DNA of 62,122 nt, taken from contig CACWQT010000010.1 of NCBI GenBank assembly GCA_902763185.1, positions 475-62,596 on the forward strand. Reading direction: 5' to 3'. The notes beneath the pieces were generated by a model that had not been told where the DNA came from, ran no database searches, and saw nothing but the letters and a program-made list of their open reading frames with translations. The position numbers were made by a program, and so were the translations under genes. This document shows, piece by piece, positions 9,158-17,829 of this stretch; the stretch's first letter is position 1; every line of letters begins with the position of its first letter. The stretch comes from an uncultured Rhodospirillales bacterium. GTDB taxonomy: Bacteria; Pseudomonadota; Alphaproteobacteria; RF32; CAG-239.

Positions 9158-9474
9158 TGACAGATGTTAAGACCTTAAACGATAATTTTCGCAAAACATT
9201 TACCGGTGGTCGAGTTCTTTTGACTGCCGGTATTGATTCTAAGCCTGCTGACGATATAGCAAACATTATGATGCTTGTGCAGAATTTTAATAATTTCACG
9301 CCGGATAACGATCCGTATGGCGAGCATGACTTCGGTGCATTTGATTATAAAGGCTATAAAATCTTTTGGAAGATAGATTATTATGACCTAAATAATGAAT
9401 ATCTGTCTGAAAATCCTGCTGACCCGACAATTACCAACCGTGTTTTGACAATTATGCTGGCAGAAGAATATTGA
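9157..9474 (+). CDS. DUF3768 domain protein
   Basis: 105 residues matching DUF3768 over its whole length. The pattern is FRKTFTGGRVLLTAGI near the start, TPDNDPYGEHDFGAF and FWKIDYYD in the middle, and TNRVLTIMLAEEY at the end. DUF3768 proteins occur mainly on alphaproteobacterial mobile elements, and their function is unknown. This is one of the better taxonomic hints in the accessory region. It overlaps the upstream gene by one base. Confidence 0.85.
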   Translation: MTDVKTLNDNFRKTFTGGRVLLTAGIDSKPADDIANIMMLVQNFNNFTPDNDPYGEHDFGAFDYKGYKIFWKIDYYDLNNEYLSENPADPTITNRVLTIMLAEEY

Positions 9475-9500
9475 GGTATGTTTTTTTTAATAACAATCTT

Positions 9501-10022
9501 TTACAATGTATCGTTTTCGTTGTTATGTAATTGTACAACTTTAAGAATATGTACAATAATTATAATACTCGCATAAAAATATTCACGAATATCTTTAATA
9601 CCTACCGTAATATCCGCACCATGAGAAATTTTATTTCTAAGTTCGACTAAACTATTTAATGAATTTTCAAATTTTTTCATTTCAGAACGCTGAAATATTT
9701 TTTTTATATCATTTTTAACATCCACATCCATGCGTCCTAAATGCTTCACTATTTCACTATATTTAGGATTTAATCCATGGTCAAACAACCACTCTGAAAA
9801 GAAATATTTGGCAAATCTATTAGAGTTTTTTGATAAATTATCAACTATAATTTTCTTCACTATTTGTTCTACAACACCACAACTAAAAATAGCAGCATAT
9901 TTCAAAATATATTGATTTGTTCTATCTAAAGGGTTTCTATTTGTTAGAATCTGTATATTTTTTAAATCTCTGCAAGCTGACTTAATTAGTCCTTGACATT
10001 GTATATAAATATCATCTCTCAT
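9501..10022 (-). CDS. HEPN-family nuclease-like protein (RiboL-PSP/MAE_28990-like)
   Basis: 173 residues, all helical in appearance. RNKISHG at residues 129-135 gives the R-x4-H motif (R129, H134) that forms the RNase active site in HEPN toxins and defence proteins. It is encoded directly after a DUF262 gene with a 4-base overlap (ATGA), so the two are made together. HEPN proteins of this type act as ribonucleases in toxin-antitoxin, abortive-infection and RNA-targeting systems. Cleavage activity is inferred from the motif; the substrate is unknown. Confidence 0.7.
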   Translation of the reverse strand: MRDDIYIQCQGLIKSACRDLKNIQILTNRNPLDRTNQYILKYAAIFSCGVVEQIVKKIIVDNLSKNSNRFAKYFFSEWLFDHGLNPKYSEIVKHLGRMDVDVKNDIKKIFQRSEMKKFENSLNSLVELRNKISHGADITVGIKDIREYFYASIIIIVHILKVVQLHNNENDTL

Positions 10023-11155
10023 TCAACATCCTTTATGGGCAAATTTTTATCGTATAAATAATTTGCAGCAATATTGATTCTGTTTATGATATTATTTACA
10101 TTTGTTGTTCTTGTTGATATGAATTGCTTATAACCTTCATCTTGAAGTAAATTTAATCTTCTTTTGGGTAAATCTTGAATTTTTTCATCCTTATATAAAG
10201 TTGTTGCTATTGCTATTGAATCAAAGATAGTTGCATGAAATTTATTGGTATCTCTTTGTTCCTCAAAATTATAATTACGAAATGCGTTTAAACCTATATG
10301 CGTGGCAATAAAATTCATATTATTCTTAAATTTTTCTAATAAAGGCTCAAAAATATCTTTAGGTGTATTATGCATAAAGTCATTTAAGAATAATTTTAGA
10401 CCTATTTGATTTTTCTTCAAATTTATCAAATCTGTATGTACTAAAGCTGCATATCTCAAAATATATTCTATATCAATCATCCGATTATCTAGTACATCTT
10501 CTGATACATCTTGATTATTTTCGTATAGTTGTCTCCATGCTAGATATTTATTACACTTCATGAGAGCTGAATTAAATTCACCTTGATAAATACAGTTACG
10601 AATTTCTTGAGCATTGAGGGCTCTACCACCAGTATTTATACGCTCAAATATTTGAAATAGACTTGTATCTTTATCTTTAGGCTCTTTTTGTTCAAAAACA
10701 ATAGCATGAATAGTTGTGGTTCTAATTTTTCTTTGCTCATCTTCTGATAATTGCTTGAATGTACGATTTCGCCATCTATAATTAATTTTTTTAGAATTGG
10801 ATAGAGCAAATATACTGTTGTCTCCTGAAAAAATTCCATTTTCAACAAAATCGTAGACACTCATCAATCTTTGATAGCCATCGACTATCAATTTTTTGTT
10901 GCTTTCTGGTTTATTAGCTAAAAAAATACTTGGAACAGGCAACCCCATTAATATAGATTCAATGAAACGGCTAGCTTCGAGCTTAGTCCACACATAGTTT
11001 CGTTGAAGCTCCGGCTTTTCAATGTCCTTTTCTTTATACATTGATATTAATTCACGAAAAGATAAGTCTGCTCCCCATGATGTTATATTAAAAAGATCAT
11101 CATTAGCTAAACCTTCGTTTTCTTCATCGTCTTCTTTTAATTCTTGCTCAACCAT
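10019..11155 (-). CDS. DUF262 (ParB/sulfiredoxin-fold) protein, partner of the HEPN gene
   Basis: 378 residues. The DUF262 signature is complete: LQRNYVW (~50-56), VDGYQRL (~91-97) and FERINTGGRALNAQEIRN in the middle. DUF262 is the GmrS-like NTP-binding/hydrolysing fold, related to ParB-type CTPases. No C-terminal DUF1524 HNH nuclease is visible, so the nuclease role may be supplied by the HEPN protein encoded next. AAAGGAGG precedes the start. A perfect 17-bp tandem repeat lies 75-107 bases upstream (11229-11262). DUF262 + HEPN pairs are plausible anti-phage modules. Confidence 0.8.
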   Translation of the reverse strand: MVEQELKEDDEENEGLANDDLFNITSWGADLSFRELISMYKEKDIEKPELQRNYVWTKLEASRFIESILMGLPVPSIFLANKPESNKKLIVDGYQRLMSVYDFVENGIFSGDNSIFALSNSKKINYRWRNRTFKQLSEDEQRKIRTTTIHAIVFEQKEPKDKDTSLFQIFERINTGGRALNAQEIRNCIYQGEFNSALMKCNKYLAWRQLYENNQDVSEDVLDNRMIDIEYILRYAALVHTDLINLKKNQIGLKLFLNDFMHNTPKDIFEPLLEKFKNNMNFIATHIGLNAFRNYNFEEQRDTNKFHATIFDSIAIATTLYKDEKIQDLPKRRLNLLQDEGYKQFISTRTTNVNNIINRINIAANYLYDKNLPIKDVE

Positions 11156-11228
11156 ATTACCTCCTTTAATAAAGCACTTTTGATTATACTCTATATTTAT
11201 GATTGTTCAAGAGTTTTATTGCATATTA

Positions 11229-11262
11229 ATTATAATAAATTTTATATTATAATAAATTTTAT
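11229..11262. repeat. Perfect 17-bp tandem direct repeat upstream of the DUF262 gene
   Basis: ATTATAATAAATTTTAT occurs twice back to back (11229-11245 and 11246-11262), 75-107 bases before the DUF262 start. It could be an operator for an autoregulator or simply AT-rich slippage. Confidence 0.6.
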
Positions 11263-11474
11263 AAGTTAAATAATTCAGAAGAAAAAATAATACTATCGCA
11301 TCATCCTCATCTATTGGTAATATTTACTATTTTAAGACCATAATGAATAGCGTCATACACCTTTAGTTTTTCTAAATAACATATTGCAAGAGATAAAGAT
11401 AACAACAAACAATTATTATAGATAGAGGCTTGTAAGGTACTAAACGAGATATGAAAATGATAGGTATGTTGATG

Positions 11475-11492
11475 TCTATCTAGTTAGATAGA
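11475..11492. promoter_or_regulatory. 18-bp palindrome TCTATCTA-GT-TAGATAGA
   Basis: Eight-base perfect arms around a 2-base centre. It sits 66 bases past the end of the Rep-like gene and about 320 bases before the DUF262 gene. Operator-like in size; no T-run follows, so a terminator is less likely. Confidence 0.4.
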
Positions 11493-11557
11493 ACGTTAAT
11501 TAAGTAACTTTATATAACCATATAAAAAATTGTGCTTTTGAGCAGACTGTTTTATAA

Positions 11558-12172
11558 TCAATGCGATAGGCTTTTATAAGGCAAATAGAAAAGGTCATGT
11601 GATAAGATAACCCTATCGCTATCGAACTGTCCAAGCTCTTTAATTGTTATTTGTTTTTCGCTATATTCCTCGACATTTTGAGTATCGTTAAAGCTAATAG
11701 GTAGTAAATCTAAGCAATAAGAAGATAATTTAAACTTGTCGTTGACAGAAATAATGGCGTTTTGTAGTTGTTGTGTCGTAAATTCACGCTGATTTAATAA
11801 AATATGGAAATGCCAGCCTTGTAAAATGCATTTTTCTTCAAAGCATATAAAAGGAAGGTGTTTTTTGTTCCAATGTCTCCCTAATAAAGCACGCTCAAAC
11901 TCAAGCATTATGCGACGTAGATGGGTAATACTGTTCATTTTGTTAGCACGTCGTAAGTTATTAGGAAGTTGCAACGTTAAAAAGTGCGTGGGGTTATAGG
12001 TTCCGTCAATCCAATTGTTAAGCTTACGCCTTAGGTCGTTAGATTGGTTGGAAATATGCGTTTTTACATAAGGTTTTGTTTTTTTACTCTGGGATTTAAT
12101 AGAAGAAATTGATGTGGGTAAAGTAAGGTTCAACGTAAATTGGTATTCTGGGGTGATATTAGATGCATTCAT
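11558..12172 (-). CDS. Replication initiator / HUH endonuclease candidate
   Basis: 204 residues. HFLTLQLP (~63-70), the HUH-like WHFHILLN (~120-127, H121-x-H123) and a downstream EYSEKQITIK with Tyr170 follow the order of rolling-circle Rep proteins: motif 1, metal-binding HUH, catalytic Tyr with Lys. It is shorter than many Rep proteins, which fits a minimal single-domain enzyme. The adjacent non-coding stretch (12247-12480) contains tandem 12-mers and a cruciform, as expected of a nicking origin, and an SF3-type helicase lies next on the same strand. The assignment is by motif order only. Confidence 0.5.
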   Translation of the reverse strand: MNASNITPEYQFTLNLTLPTSISSIKSQSKKTKPYVKTHISNQSNDLRRKLNNWIDGTYNPTHFLTLQLPNNLRRANKMNSITHLRRIMLEFERALLGRHWNKKHLPFICFEEKCILQGWHFHILLNQREFTTQQLQNAIISVNDKFKLSSYCLDLLPISFNDTQNVEEYSEKQITIKELGQFDSDRVILSHDLFYLPYKSLSH

Positions 12173-12318
12173 GGTTGTATAAATCCTTTATAATGGTTGA
12201 TTATTGAATATTTGAGGATGGAAATTGCTATAAGCTATTTCGCAGATATAGTTTATAAACACGTCATAAAATTAAACTGTTTTAATAGACATAATAAGGA
12301 TATAAGGCATATATAGGG

Positions 12319-12354
12319 ATAAGAATAAAGATATGAATAAAGATAAGAATAGGA
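12319..12354. repeat. Three tandem 12-bp iteron-like repeats
   Basis: ATAAGAATAAAG (12319-12330), ATATGAATAAAG (12331-12342) and ATAAGAATAGGA (12343-12354) follow each other without spacing. Iterons of this size bind replication initiators in plasmids. Confidence 0.55.
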
Positions 12355-12380
12355 ATAGCAGGGATTACGCAACAGGAACA

Positions 12381-12418
12381 GCGACATGAATTGTGTGATA
12401 ACACATGGGTGATGTCGC
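12381..12418. other. 38-base nested cruciform, possible nicking origin
   Basis: Outer arms GCGACAT (12381-12387) and ATGTCGC (12412-12418) enclose inner arms TGTGT (12392-12396) and ACACA (12401-12405) with a GATA loop. HUH Rep proteins commonly recognise and nick such stem-loops. The position next to the Rep candidate supports the idea; nicking itself is inference. Confidence 0.45.
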
Positions 12419-12719
12419 ATGACGTAATGCAGCATGGACTTAGGTGTGTGGGTTAAATACACACAAGATGTTGCTGCAGGTTTTATGTTGCGTGATGCTA
12501 ATGATGCTACAGCTTATACACAACTTAGAGATACGACTAAGGATGATTTATAATTAGCATAATAATTTTGAGCATAGTAATGACAAAGACGTCGGTTATG
12601 ACCTCTTAATTAAAATAGATGGATTTTTTATCTTCAGAGCGATTAACAGCCTCTGACATCAAAAATCTTAATGATGATTTATAGAATTGTTTTTTAGAGA
12701 GAAATTTGTCGCAAAAAAA

Positions 12720-14876
12720 TTAAGCGACTTTTTTATTGTCATCTTCTGGGGCGGAAGATTGTTTAAGTTTTTCTTCTTGTTTAATGCGCGCTAATTCTGC
12801 TTTTCTTTGTCTTTCACGCTCTAATTTCTCTTTATGCGCTTGGGCTTGCAACAATTTTTTCTGTTTTTGAGCTTCTGCGTATTTGCGACAGTTAAAGTTC
12901 CATGAAGATTCAATGTTCAGATAATCAGGAGCCCCTACAGGAAGATGTTGAAGCTTATTCTGTTCAAAAACTTCAAAGTTTTTTTCATCCGTAACCCCAA
13001 GGCGCTGCATATAAAGCTCTTTAACAAATTTAGCCTGTTCTTCACCAAACTCAGTAACAAAAGCTTCCATCTCTTCCACCAATGCCTGATAAGATACGCA
13101 TCTGCAAATATCTTCCGTCAGATATTTTTCCAGAGCCTCTTCCATCGTATATCCCGAATCAAAGGGAACTGAATTAACATTTGCAGTATCCAATAAAGCG
13201 TGCATTTGTTTTAATAGATGATAAAGGAGCATTGTTCCCTTGGCTTTTGTGTCCGCAGTAACAAGTATCTGCTTATCATTGGGACCAGTTATGTTGCGAT
13301 ATGCTGCTTCATCAGCAAGCTTAACCAAAGAATAAGTTACACGGCTTAAATCATGAGCATCTAAGATTATAGGCTTGGCATCATGAATATTAGCTCTGTT
13401 TTGTTGCTGATTATTAGCTCTGAGCAAATTATTATCCTGAGGCTGATTGTTACCATTGGGTTGATTCTGCCCTTGTAGTTGGTTGTCGCACTGAGGTTGA
13501 TTATCGTTATTAGGAAGATTATCGTCTTCAGATGTTAACCCCCCATTATTTGACTGAGGTATGTTATCAAAGAACGGAGCGAGACAGTCATAAAGAGCCG
13601 TTTTGGTAATTTTAAGATTTACCTCCTGATTTGTATTAATCTTTTGATATTCCGCCACAATTTTTAAATAATCTTCTGCGGTAACTCTGTAATTTGTCAT
13701 GATATATTTTTTATCCTTAAGCTCAGTAATTAATCCCTTTTCTTCTAAGGATTTTAGATAATTATTTATAGCATCTCTGCGTTCAGAAGGTATAATTTGT
13801 TTATTATACGTATCTTTTATACAATTATAAATGTTATAAGGCGAGAAGACAATGTTCGATTCCAGTTTACGTTGGTCTGTTTCGTTTACAAATCCAAATT
13901 TGCTGTTCAAAAAGGTAATGACAGCTTCTACAGCTAGCGGATTTATCCGATGTTCGTTGTTGTAGGCCACAATTTTATACAAATCACTGTAATGATCAAA
14001 ACTGGGCAATGAGTCCATAATATTTTTAATAATATTAACCAATTCAATATGACTTACAGAGTTATCATACAATTTGTCACCAAACTTTATAACCGAAAAT
14101 CTTCTCTGATTTTGGTATATATTATCGTTTGATGTGAAAATGTAATTTGAATTGGTATTATACAGATACGGTTTCTTTCCTTTAGGATTGAGTTCAATAG
14201 TTCCACCATTGATAACACCGAGCAATAATTCGCGATTGATATCTGTCGGCTTTAATTCATCAAAAAAGTTTACATGGCTCTTAAAAGCTCTTTCCTCATG
14301 AGGTGAACTTAATATTTTCCCCGACAAGGCTCTATACACGTCTCCATACTGTGCTTCGACCTCGCAAATCGCTTTAGCGGTAGCAGATTTACCATTGTGT
14401 GCTACGCCATTAAAAAAGACACAGGTCTTTTCATCATTAACGAATTCCTTATCACGTGTATACCAAATCTGCATAAGATTGCAAACGAGAGCTAAATAAC
14501 TCGCCTCGTCAACAATATTTAATTTGTATAGGTTGTCCACCAATTTAACCAAATCGGGCTTATAATTTTCTTTTGCCTTTTTAATGGCCTCGTTCCATGC
14601 AAATTTATTATACTTCTCAGATAAATCATCTATCCTATCGGAAATGCGCTCTACACAGTTTTTTTGACATTCTACAGATCTGGCTATCCTTTGGGTTACG
14701 CATACCTGTTTTTCCGTGTTAGTCTTTTCGTCCTTTATGGTTTCCATTATCGGGTTATCCTTAAAGGTTTCCATCACAATATCATGTGCGTTACCAAATT
14801 TAAAATCTCTGCCCTTATGCATGCAGTATAATGCGATTTTGGTTTCGTGTTCATGAGTTAATTTTACTGTACTCAT
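12720..14876 (-). CDS. SF3-type replicative helicase / primase-helicase-like protein
   Basis: 718 residues. The ATPase core lies at ~145-260: Walker A GVAHNGKSA (~157-165), Walker B region HVNFFDELKP (~201-210), and NYIFTSND (~244-251), which fits motif C with its sensor Asn. This order matches superfamily 3 helicases of phages, plasmids and small DNA viruses. Residues ~300-440 may hold winged-helix elements. A Gln/Asn-rich linker (~440-495) precedes a helical C-terminal region ending in a Lys/Glu-rich coil. It likely unwinds DNA at the origin-like region to its left. AAAGG precedes the start. Confidence 0.65.
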   Translation of the reverse strand: MSTVKLTHEHETKIALYCMHKGRDFKFGNAHDIVMETFKDNPIMETIKDEKTNTEKQVCVTQRIARSVECQKNCVERISDRIDDLSEKYNKFAWNEAIKKAKENYKPDLVKLVDNLYKLNIVDEASYLALVCNLMQIWYTRDKEFVNDEKTCVFFNGVAHNGKSATAKAICEVEAQYGDVYRALSGKILSSPHEERAFKSHVNFFDELKPTDINRELLLGVINGGTIELNPKGKKPYLYNTNSNYIFTSNDNIYQNQRRFSVIKFGDKLYDNSVSHIELVNIIKNIMDSLPSFDHYSDLYKIVAYNNEHRINPLAVEAVITFLNSKFGFVNETDQRKLESNIVFSPYNIYNCIKDTYNKQIIPSERRDAINNYLKSLEEKGLITELKDKKYIMTNYRVTAEDYLKIVAEYQKINTNQEVNLKITKTALYDCLAPFFDNIPQSNNGGLTSEDDNLPNNDNQPQCDNQLQGQNQPNGNNQPQDNNLLRANNQQQNRANIHDAKPIILDAHDLSRVTYSLVKLADEAAYRNITGPNDKQILVTADTKAKGTMLLYHLLKQMHALLDTANVNSVPFDSGYTMEEALEKYLTEDICRCVSYQALVEEMEAFVTEFGEEQAKFVKELYMQRLGVTDEKNFEVFEQNKLQHLPVGAPDYLNIESSWNFNCRKYAEAQKQKKLLQAQAHKEKLERERQRKAELARIKQEEKLKQSSAPEDDNKKVA

Positions 14877-14998
14877 TGTTTTATATCCTTTGTTAAAATT
14901 ATTATATAAGGCGTGCGCAGTGCACTCTCTCTTAAAAAAAATCTTTTTGAAAAGCTGTTTTTTAGATTGATAAAAGGCCTGTTATTACGCCTATGCAA

Positions 14999-15028
14999 GG
15001 TTGGGATGTTGTTGATAGCATCCCAACC
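14999..15028 (-). terminator. Hairpin between the 15057 gene and the helicase gene
   Basis: GGTTGGGATG (14999-15008) and CATCCCAACC (15019-15028) are perfect 10-base arms around a 10-base loop. There is no clear T-run, so it may instead stabilise or process the operon transcript. Confidence 0.4.
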
Positions 15029-15056
15029 TGTTTCTAAACTACGGATTATTGTAAAA

Positions 15057-15776
15057 TTACGTAGCTTTGTCTTTGATGTTTTGGGGGACAAGCATAGAAT
15101 CTAAATTAACAGAGACATTATTGCCATTCACATCGGTAAAACATAAGGTGTTACCGTTTACACAATAGCTTTTGGGTCTGTTTATCTTTATAAACTTCTT
15201 TACAGCTTCAGCTCTCTCAAAATCAAGCGCGGTTAATTGTGCGTATCTCGAAAATCCCAAAATTTTACGAACTTTAGCATTTCTACGCAACGTTTGTCCT
15301 AATTTTATAATTTCCTCCGGATGACCAAGGACATATCGATGTATCGCTTGTTTCATTTCGTAGGTGTCGTAATAGATATATGTCATATCACCACGTTCAA
15401 CCACGACAGAAGAAATGGGCGCACCTTTCAATGCGCGTTCAGCACGCGCATTAGCGGCAATAGAATAAAATTTATTCATATGCTCTGCAATATACTCTGC
15501 GTTGCTTTGCAGAGATTTATGAGAGATGTGATATTTCTTACCATCGATGATCACTTCGTGACGCAGAACGGCGGATGGAGAATTACCCCCATCGTCATCG
15601 CCATTCCCATTGTCATTACTCGCTAACAATTGCAAATCTGCAAACTTTTCATCAGCAAGCTGTTCTCTGTGCAAAGAAGTTTCTGCACAGGTGTGGTCAA
15701 TTTCAATAGCGACCGGAACTACGATTCTTTCCCCGTTTGGGCGTGAAGAATCAACTTCTTTGGCTAAATCTGCCAT
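15057..15776 (-). CDS. Unknown protein of the replicon-like module
   Basis: 239 residues with no family I recognise. The first ~95 residues are acidic and low in structure, including an Asn/Asp/Gly run (~75-84). A compact domain follows with VIIDGKKYHIS, a stretch with TYIYYDTYEMKQAIHRYVLG, and a C-terminal basic part. GGAGAT precedes the start. It is transcribed toward the helicase and may be co-expressed with it. Two near-identical 19-mers at 15891-15939 lie 115-165 bases upstream and could be binding sites for a regulator or initiator. Confidence 0.55.
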   Translation of the reverse strand: MADLAKEVDSSRPNGERIVVPVAIEIDHTCAETSLHREQLADEKFADLQLLASNDNGNGDDDGGNSPSAVLRHEVIIDGKKYHISHKSLQSNAEYIAEHMNKFYSIAANARAERALKGAPISSVVVERGDMTYIYYDTYEMKQAIHRYVLGHPEEIIKLGQTLRRNAKVRKILGFSRYAQLTALDFERAEAVKKFIKINRPKSYCVNGNTLCFTDVNGNNVSVNLDSMLVPQNIKDKAT

Positions 15777-15890
15777 TTATTAATCTCCAATATAAATTAA
15801 AAACGATAGGCCAACAGGTAAAAATAACCTGATTGTCCGTTTACAAAAAATCATATAGTGGGGTATTTTTTATATGTCAACATTAAAAAT

Positions 15891-15939
15891 GGAATTTAGT
15901 GGACATTTTTAAAATATTTTGGAATTTAGCGGACATTTT
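15891..15939. repeat. Two 19-bp direct repeats upstream of the 15057 gene
   Basis: GGAATTTAGTGGACATTTT (15891-15909) and GGAATTTAGCGGACATTTT (15921-15939) differ at one base and are spaced exactly 30 bases apart, so both lie nearly on the same face of the helix. Operator or iteron pair. Confidence 0.6.
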
Positions 15940-15989
15940 GGGATAAAAATACAGTGTATGCAATTAAAAAAAACAAGGATTTGGATGCA

Positions 15990-16991
15990 TTAGGAAATGT
16001 TATGGGGGTAGTATAAATATTTTTGCGATGAAATTTTTATATAAGCAAGCTTTCCGTCATAACGAAGCCTTTGAAGTTTTTTGGGATGAATACCTTTATT
16101 TTTAACAAGTTTCTCAACGGTCCACCAGTGTGTTTCATCTGGAACAGATACAGACGTGTTTTGAGCAGGATGGAAATTATTTTTTATAAAATCATTAACA
16201 TCATCTTTTGAAACTTTACCGCAAGAGGTCTTCGGAAACATCCTTTTTACAGCATGTCTTTCTAAGCTCAATAGCTCACATACTTTATCTACTCTTACCT
16301 CATTATCCCCAGTATACGATGCTGCAAATAACGGCGGTCTTAAAATATTTCCGGGGGCAATATATATTTTTGTAATGTTGTTTTGTATATCAGCAATTTG
16401 TCGCAAATCTTTTGCGATTCCATCATAGTATTTACGCACATCCCTCTTGTTTTTAAGATGTTTAGAAGAGGCAACACCATTGGGAACGAATTCCGTTTCG
16501 GATAAAAATTTATAAAAACTATTTAAAGCAGCTCTGTTTTTAGATTTTTCAGAATCGGGCGCATTAATCTTCAACACAAGCCAATCATCTTCGGATAAAT
16601 TCTTATCAATCATTGATATAAGATTTAAATGGTCCGTTATCTCTGATTTGTCATGGTATAGCTCAATAGCAAAATATTCTTGTTTTGGTGACGATTGAAA
16701 TATATCAGTAGCAGAATAGCAGCTATCTAAAAAGAATCGTAATTGCTGAGCATCGTCTTCTGTAAGATGCATAACTTCCCTGGGGCAAAGCATATGAAAG
16801 CCAAGAATCGGATAGATGTTTTCAGCAATAATTTCCCATTCAGATGCAGTATCTGAATTAAAAATTTTTTTACACAGAAGATTTAAATGTCTTATATATT
16901 CGTAAACAGTACTTTGTTTTCCAGCCTTTGTCGTAGTTGATAAACCTTTTTCTATCAACCATTGTTTAAAATCTGCTTTAATATCACCCAT
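15990..16991 (-). CDS. Unknown protein with SAM-like N-terminus and HTH-like C-terminus
   Basis: 333 residues. The first half resembles tyrosine-recombinase core-binding helices (FKQWLIEKGLSTTTKAGKQSTVYEYIRHL, then RAALNSFYKFLSE near 165), but there are no catalytic Arg/His/Tyr boxes. The C-terminus (~285-333, TVEKLVKNKGIHPKKLQRL...YLYYPHNI) looks like an excisionase/MerR-type winged helix-turn-helix. GGAG precedes the start. It may be a DNA-binding regulator or replication protein of the element. I would not call it an integrase. Confidence 0.5.
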   Translation of the reverse strand: MGDIKADFKQWLIEKGLSTTTKAGKQSTVYEYIRHLNLLCKKIFNSDTASEWEIIAENIYPILGFHMLCPREVMHLTEDDAQQLRFFLDSCYSATDIFQSSPKQEYFAIELYHDKSEITDHLNLISMIDKNLSEDDWLVLKINAPDSEKSKNRAALNSFYKFLSETEFVPNGVASSKHLKNKRDVRKYYDGIAKDLRQIADIQNNITKIYIAPGNILRPPLFAASYTGDNEVRVDKVCELLSLERHAVKRMFPKTSCGKVSKDDVNDFIKNNFHPAQNTSVSVPDETHWWTVEKLVKNKGIHPKKLQRLRYDGKLAYIKISSQKYLYYPHNIS

Positions 16992-17172
16992 ATCTAAACT
17001 CCGTATCTAATAGAAGACTAACGCATAAAAAACACAAAGTAAAGCCATTATTGTCGTCGACCTGAAAATTTTATAAATGGAAAAATAATTTAAAGATTTA
17101 AAAAAAATGGTTTTACTTTCTTAAAAATTGCTCTTATACGGATGGCAGAAATAAATTTTTAGAGGTACACAT

Positions 17173-17478
17173 ATGACAAAGACCATTTTAACTCCATCAC
17201 AGCGAGCATTAGTTAATAAAGTTATTGTAGATGCTCGAACAGGAAAAATCCAAAAGATAGCGTATTGGGACCAGTATACGGCAGATGAAAAGAATCTATT
17301 ACAGGCTATTTTTTATACAGTAGATAATGGTGAAATTAACCATGAAGCGGTAGATGATGATCTGGACGAAGTTATAAATAATCTAGACTTAGGTAACCAT
17401 AATTACTGGGGAATAGAGCATCTCCCAGCCAATTACGTTGCTGACATACTTGAAAAAGGTTTAGATATTTTTAAATAA
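17173..17478 (+). CDS. Unknown 101-residue protein
   Basis: AGAGG precedes ATG 17173 at reasonable spacing. The protein is acidic in its second half (HEAVDDDLDEVINNLDL) and has no membrane segment or signal. I do not recognise it. It is transcribed away from the 15990 gene, so the 181-base gap between them must hold divergent promoters. Confidence 0.5.
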   Translation: MTKTILTPSQRALVNKVIVDARTGKIQKIAYWDQYTADEKNLLQAIFYTVDNGEINHEAVDDDLDEVINNLDLGNHNYWGIEHLPANYVADILEKGLDIFK

Positions 17479-17829
17479 GCCCTGTTTCTACTGAAAAACA
17501 CCCTCTTTAAGAGGCTGATACACGTAAGAAGCGTTTTTTATGCAAAATATCATCATCGGGCAAAACAGGTTAAACTATACGAAAGATATAGCTTATGTTT
17601 ATTAACTATCTTCGAGGTATAGTTTATAACCCCAAAAACATCTATTTGATGACAAATACCCACTTTTCAGCAATGACAAGAAGACAAGATTTAAAAAGTT
17701 TGATTTGTATTGCTTTATTTAAACCATTTATGAAAATCGGCTTTTTCAGTGTATTAGAAGAACAGAAATAACTAATATTTTTGAATATCTATCAATTTCT
17801 TAACACTCCACCCCTCAGGTATTTTTTGA
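17479..17829. other. 351-bp non-coding stretch
   Basis: No gene with a ribosome binding site is visible. It contains AAACTATA (17572-17579) facing TATAGCTTATG (17587-17597), and TATAGTTTATAA at 17618-17629, the same 12-mer as at 12247-12258. A short CCTC-TTTAA-GAGG hairpin near 17503 may end the 17173 gene. Confidence 0.4.

Larger units (their letters stand above)
11156..11557. other. 402-bp AT-rich intergenic region with repeat and palindrome
   Basis: No gene is visible. It lies upstream of the DUF262-HEPN operon and downstream of the Rep-like gene. Two sequence structures stand out and are listed separately: a 17-bp perfect tandem repeat (11229-11262) and an 18-bp palindrome (11475-11492). 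Confidence 0.6.
12173..12719. other. Origin-like 547-bp non-coding region
   Basis: No convincing gene. It lies between the Rep candidate and the helicase gene. It contains TATAGTTTATAA at 12247-12258 (a second copy is at 17618-17629), three tandem 12-mers at 12319-12354, a nested cruciform at 12381-12418 and a further hairpin around GTGTGTG/CACACA at about 12444-12465. Taken together these look like a replication origin for the Rep/helicase pair. Confidence 0.45.

Noticed and set aside
12253..12462. Minus-strand open frame rich in Tyr/Ser/Leu
   Set aside because: It is created by the tandem 12-mers and has no ribosome binding site; the region reads better as an origin.
14873..15091. Minus-strand frame between helicase and the 15057 gene
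   Set aside because: It overlaps both ends of real genes, contains the 14999-15028 hairpin, has no Shine-Dalgarno and has no recognisable content.
12241..17629. TATAGTTTATAA copies at 12247 and 17618 as element ends
   Set aside because: The Rep-like gene lies outside the pair, and the 12-mer is AT-rich and resembles promoter elements, so they are unlikely to be boundaries.
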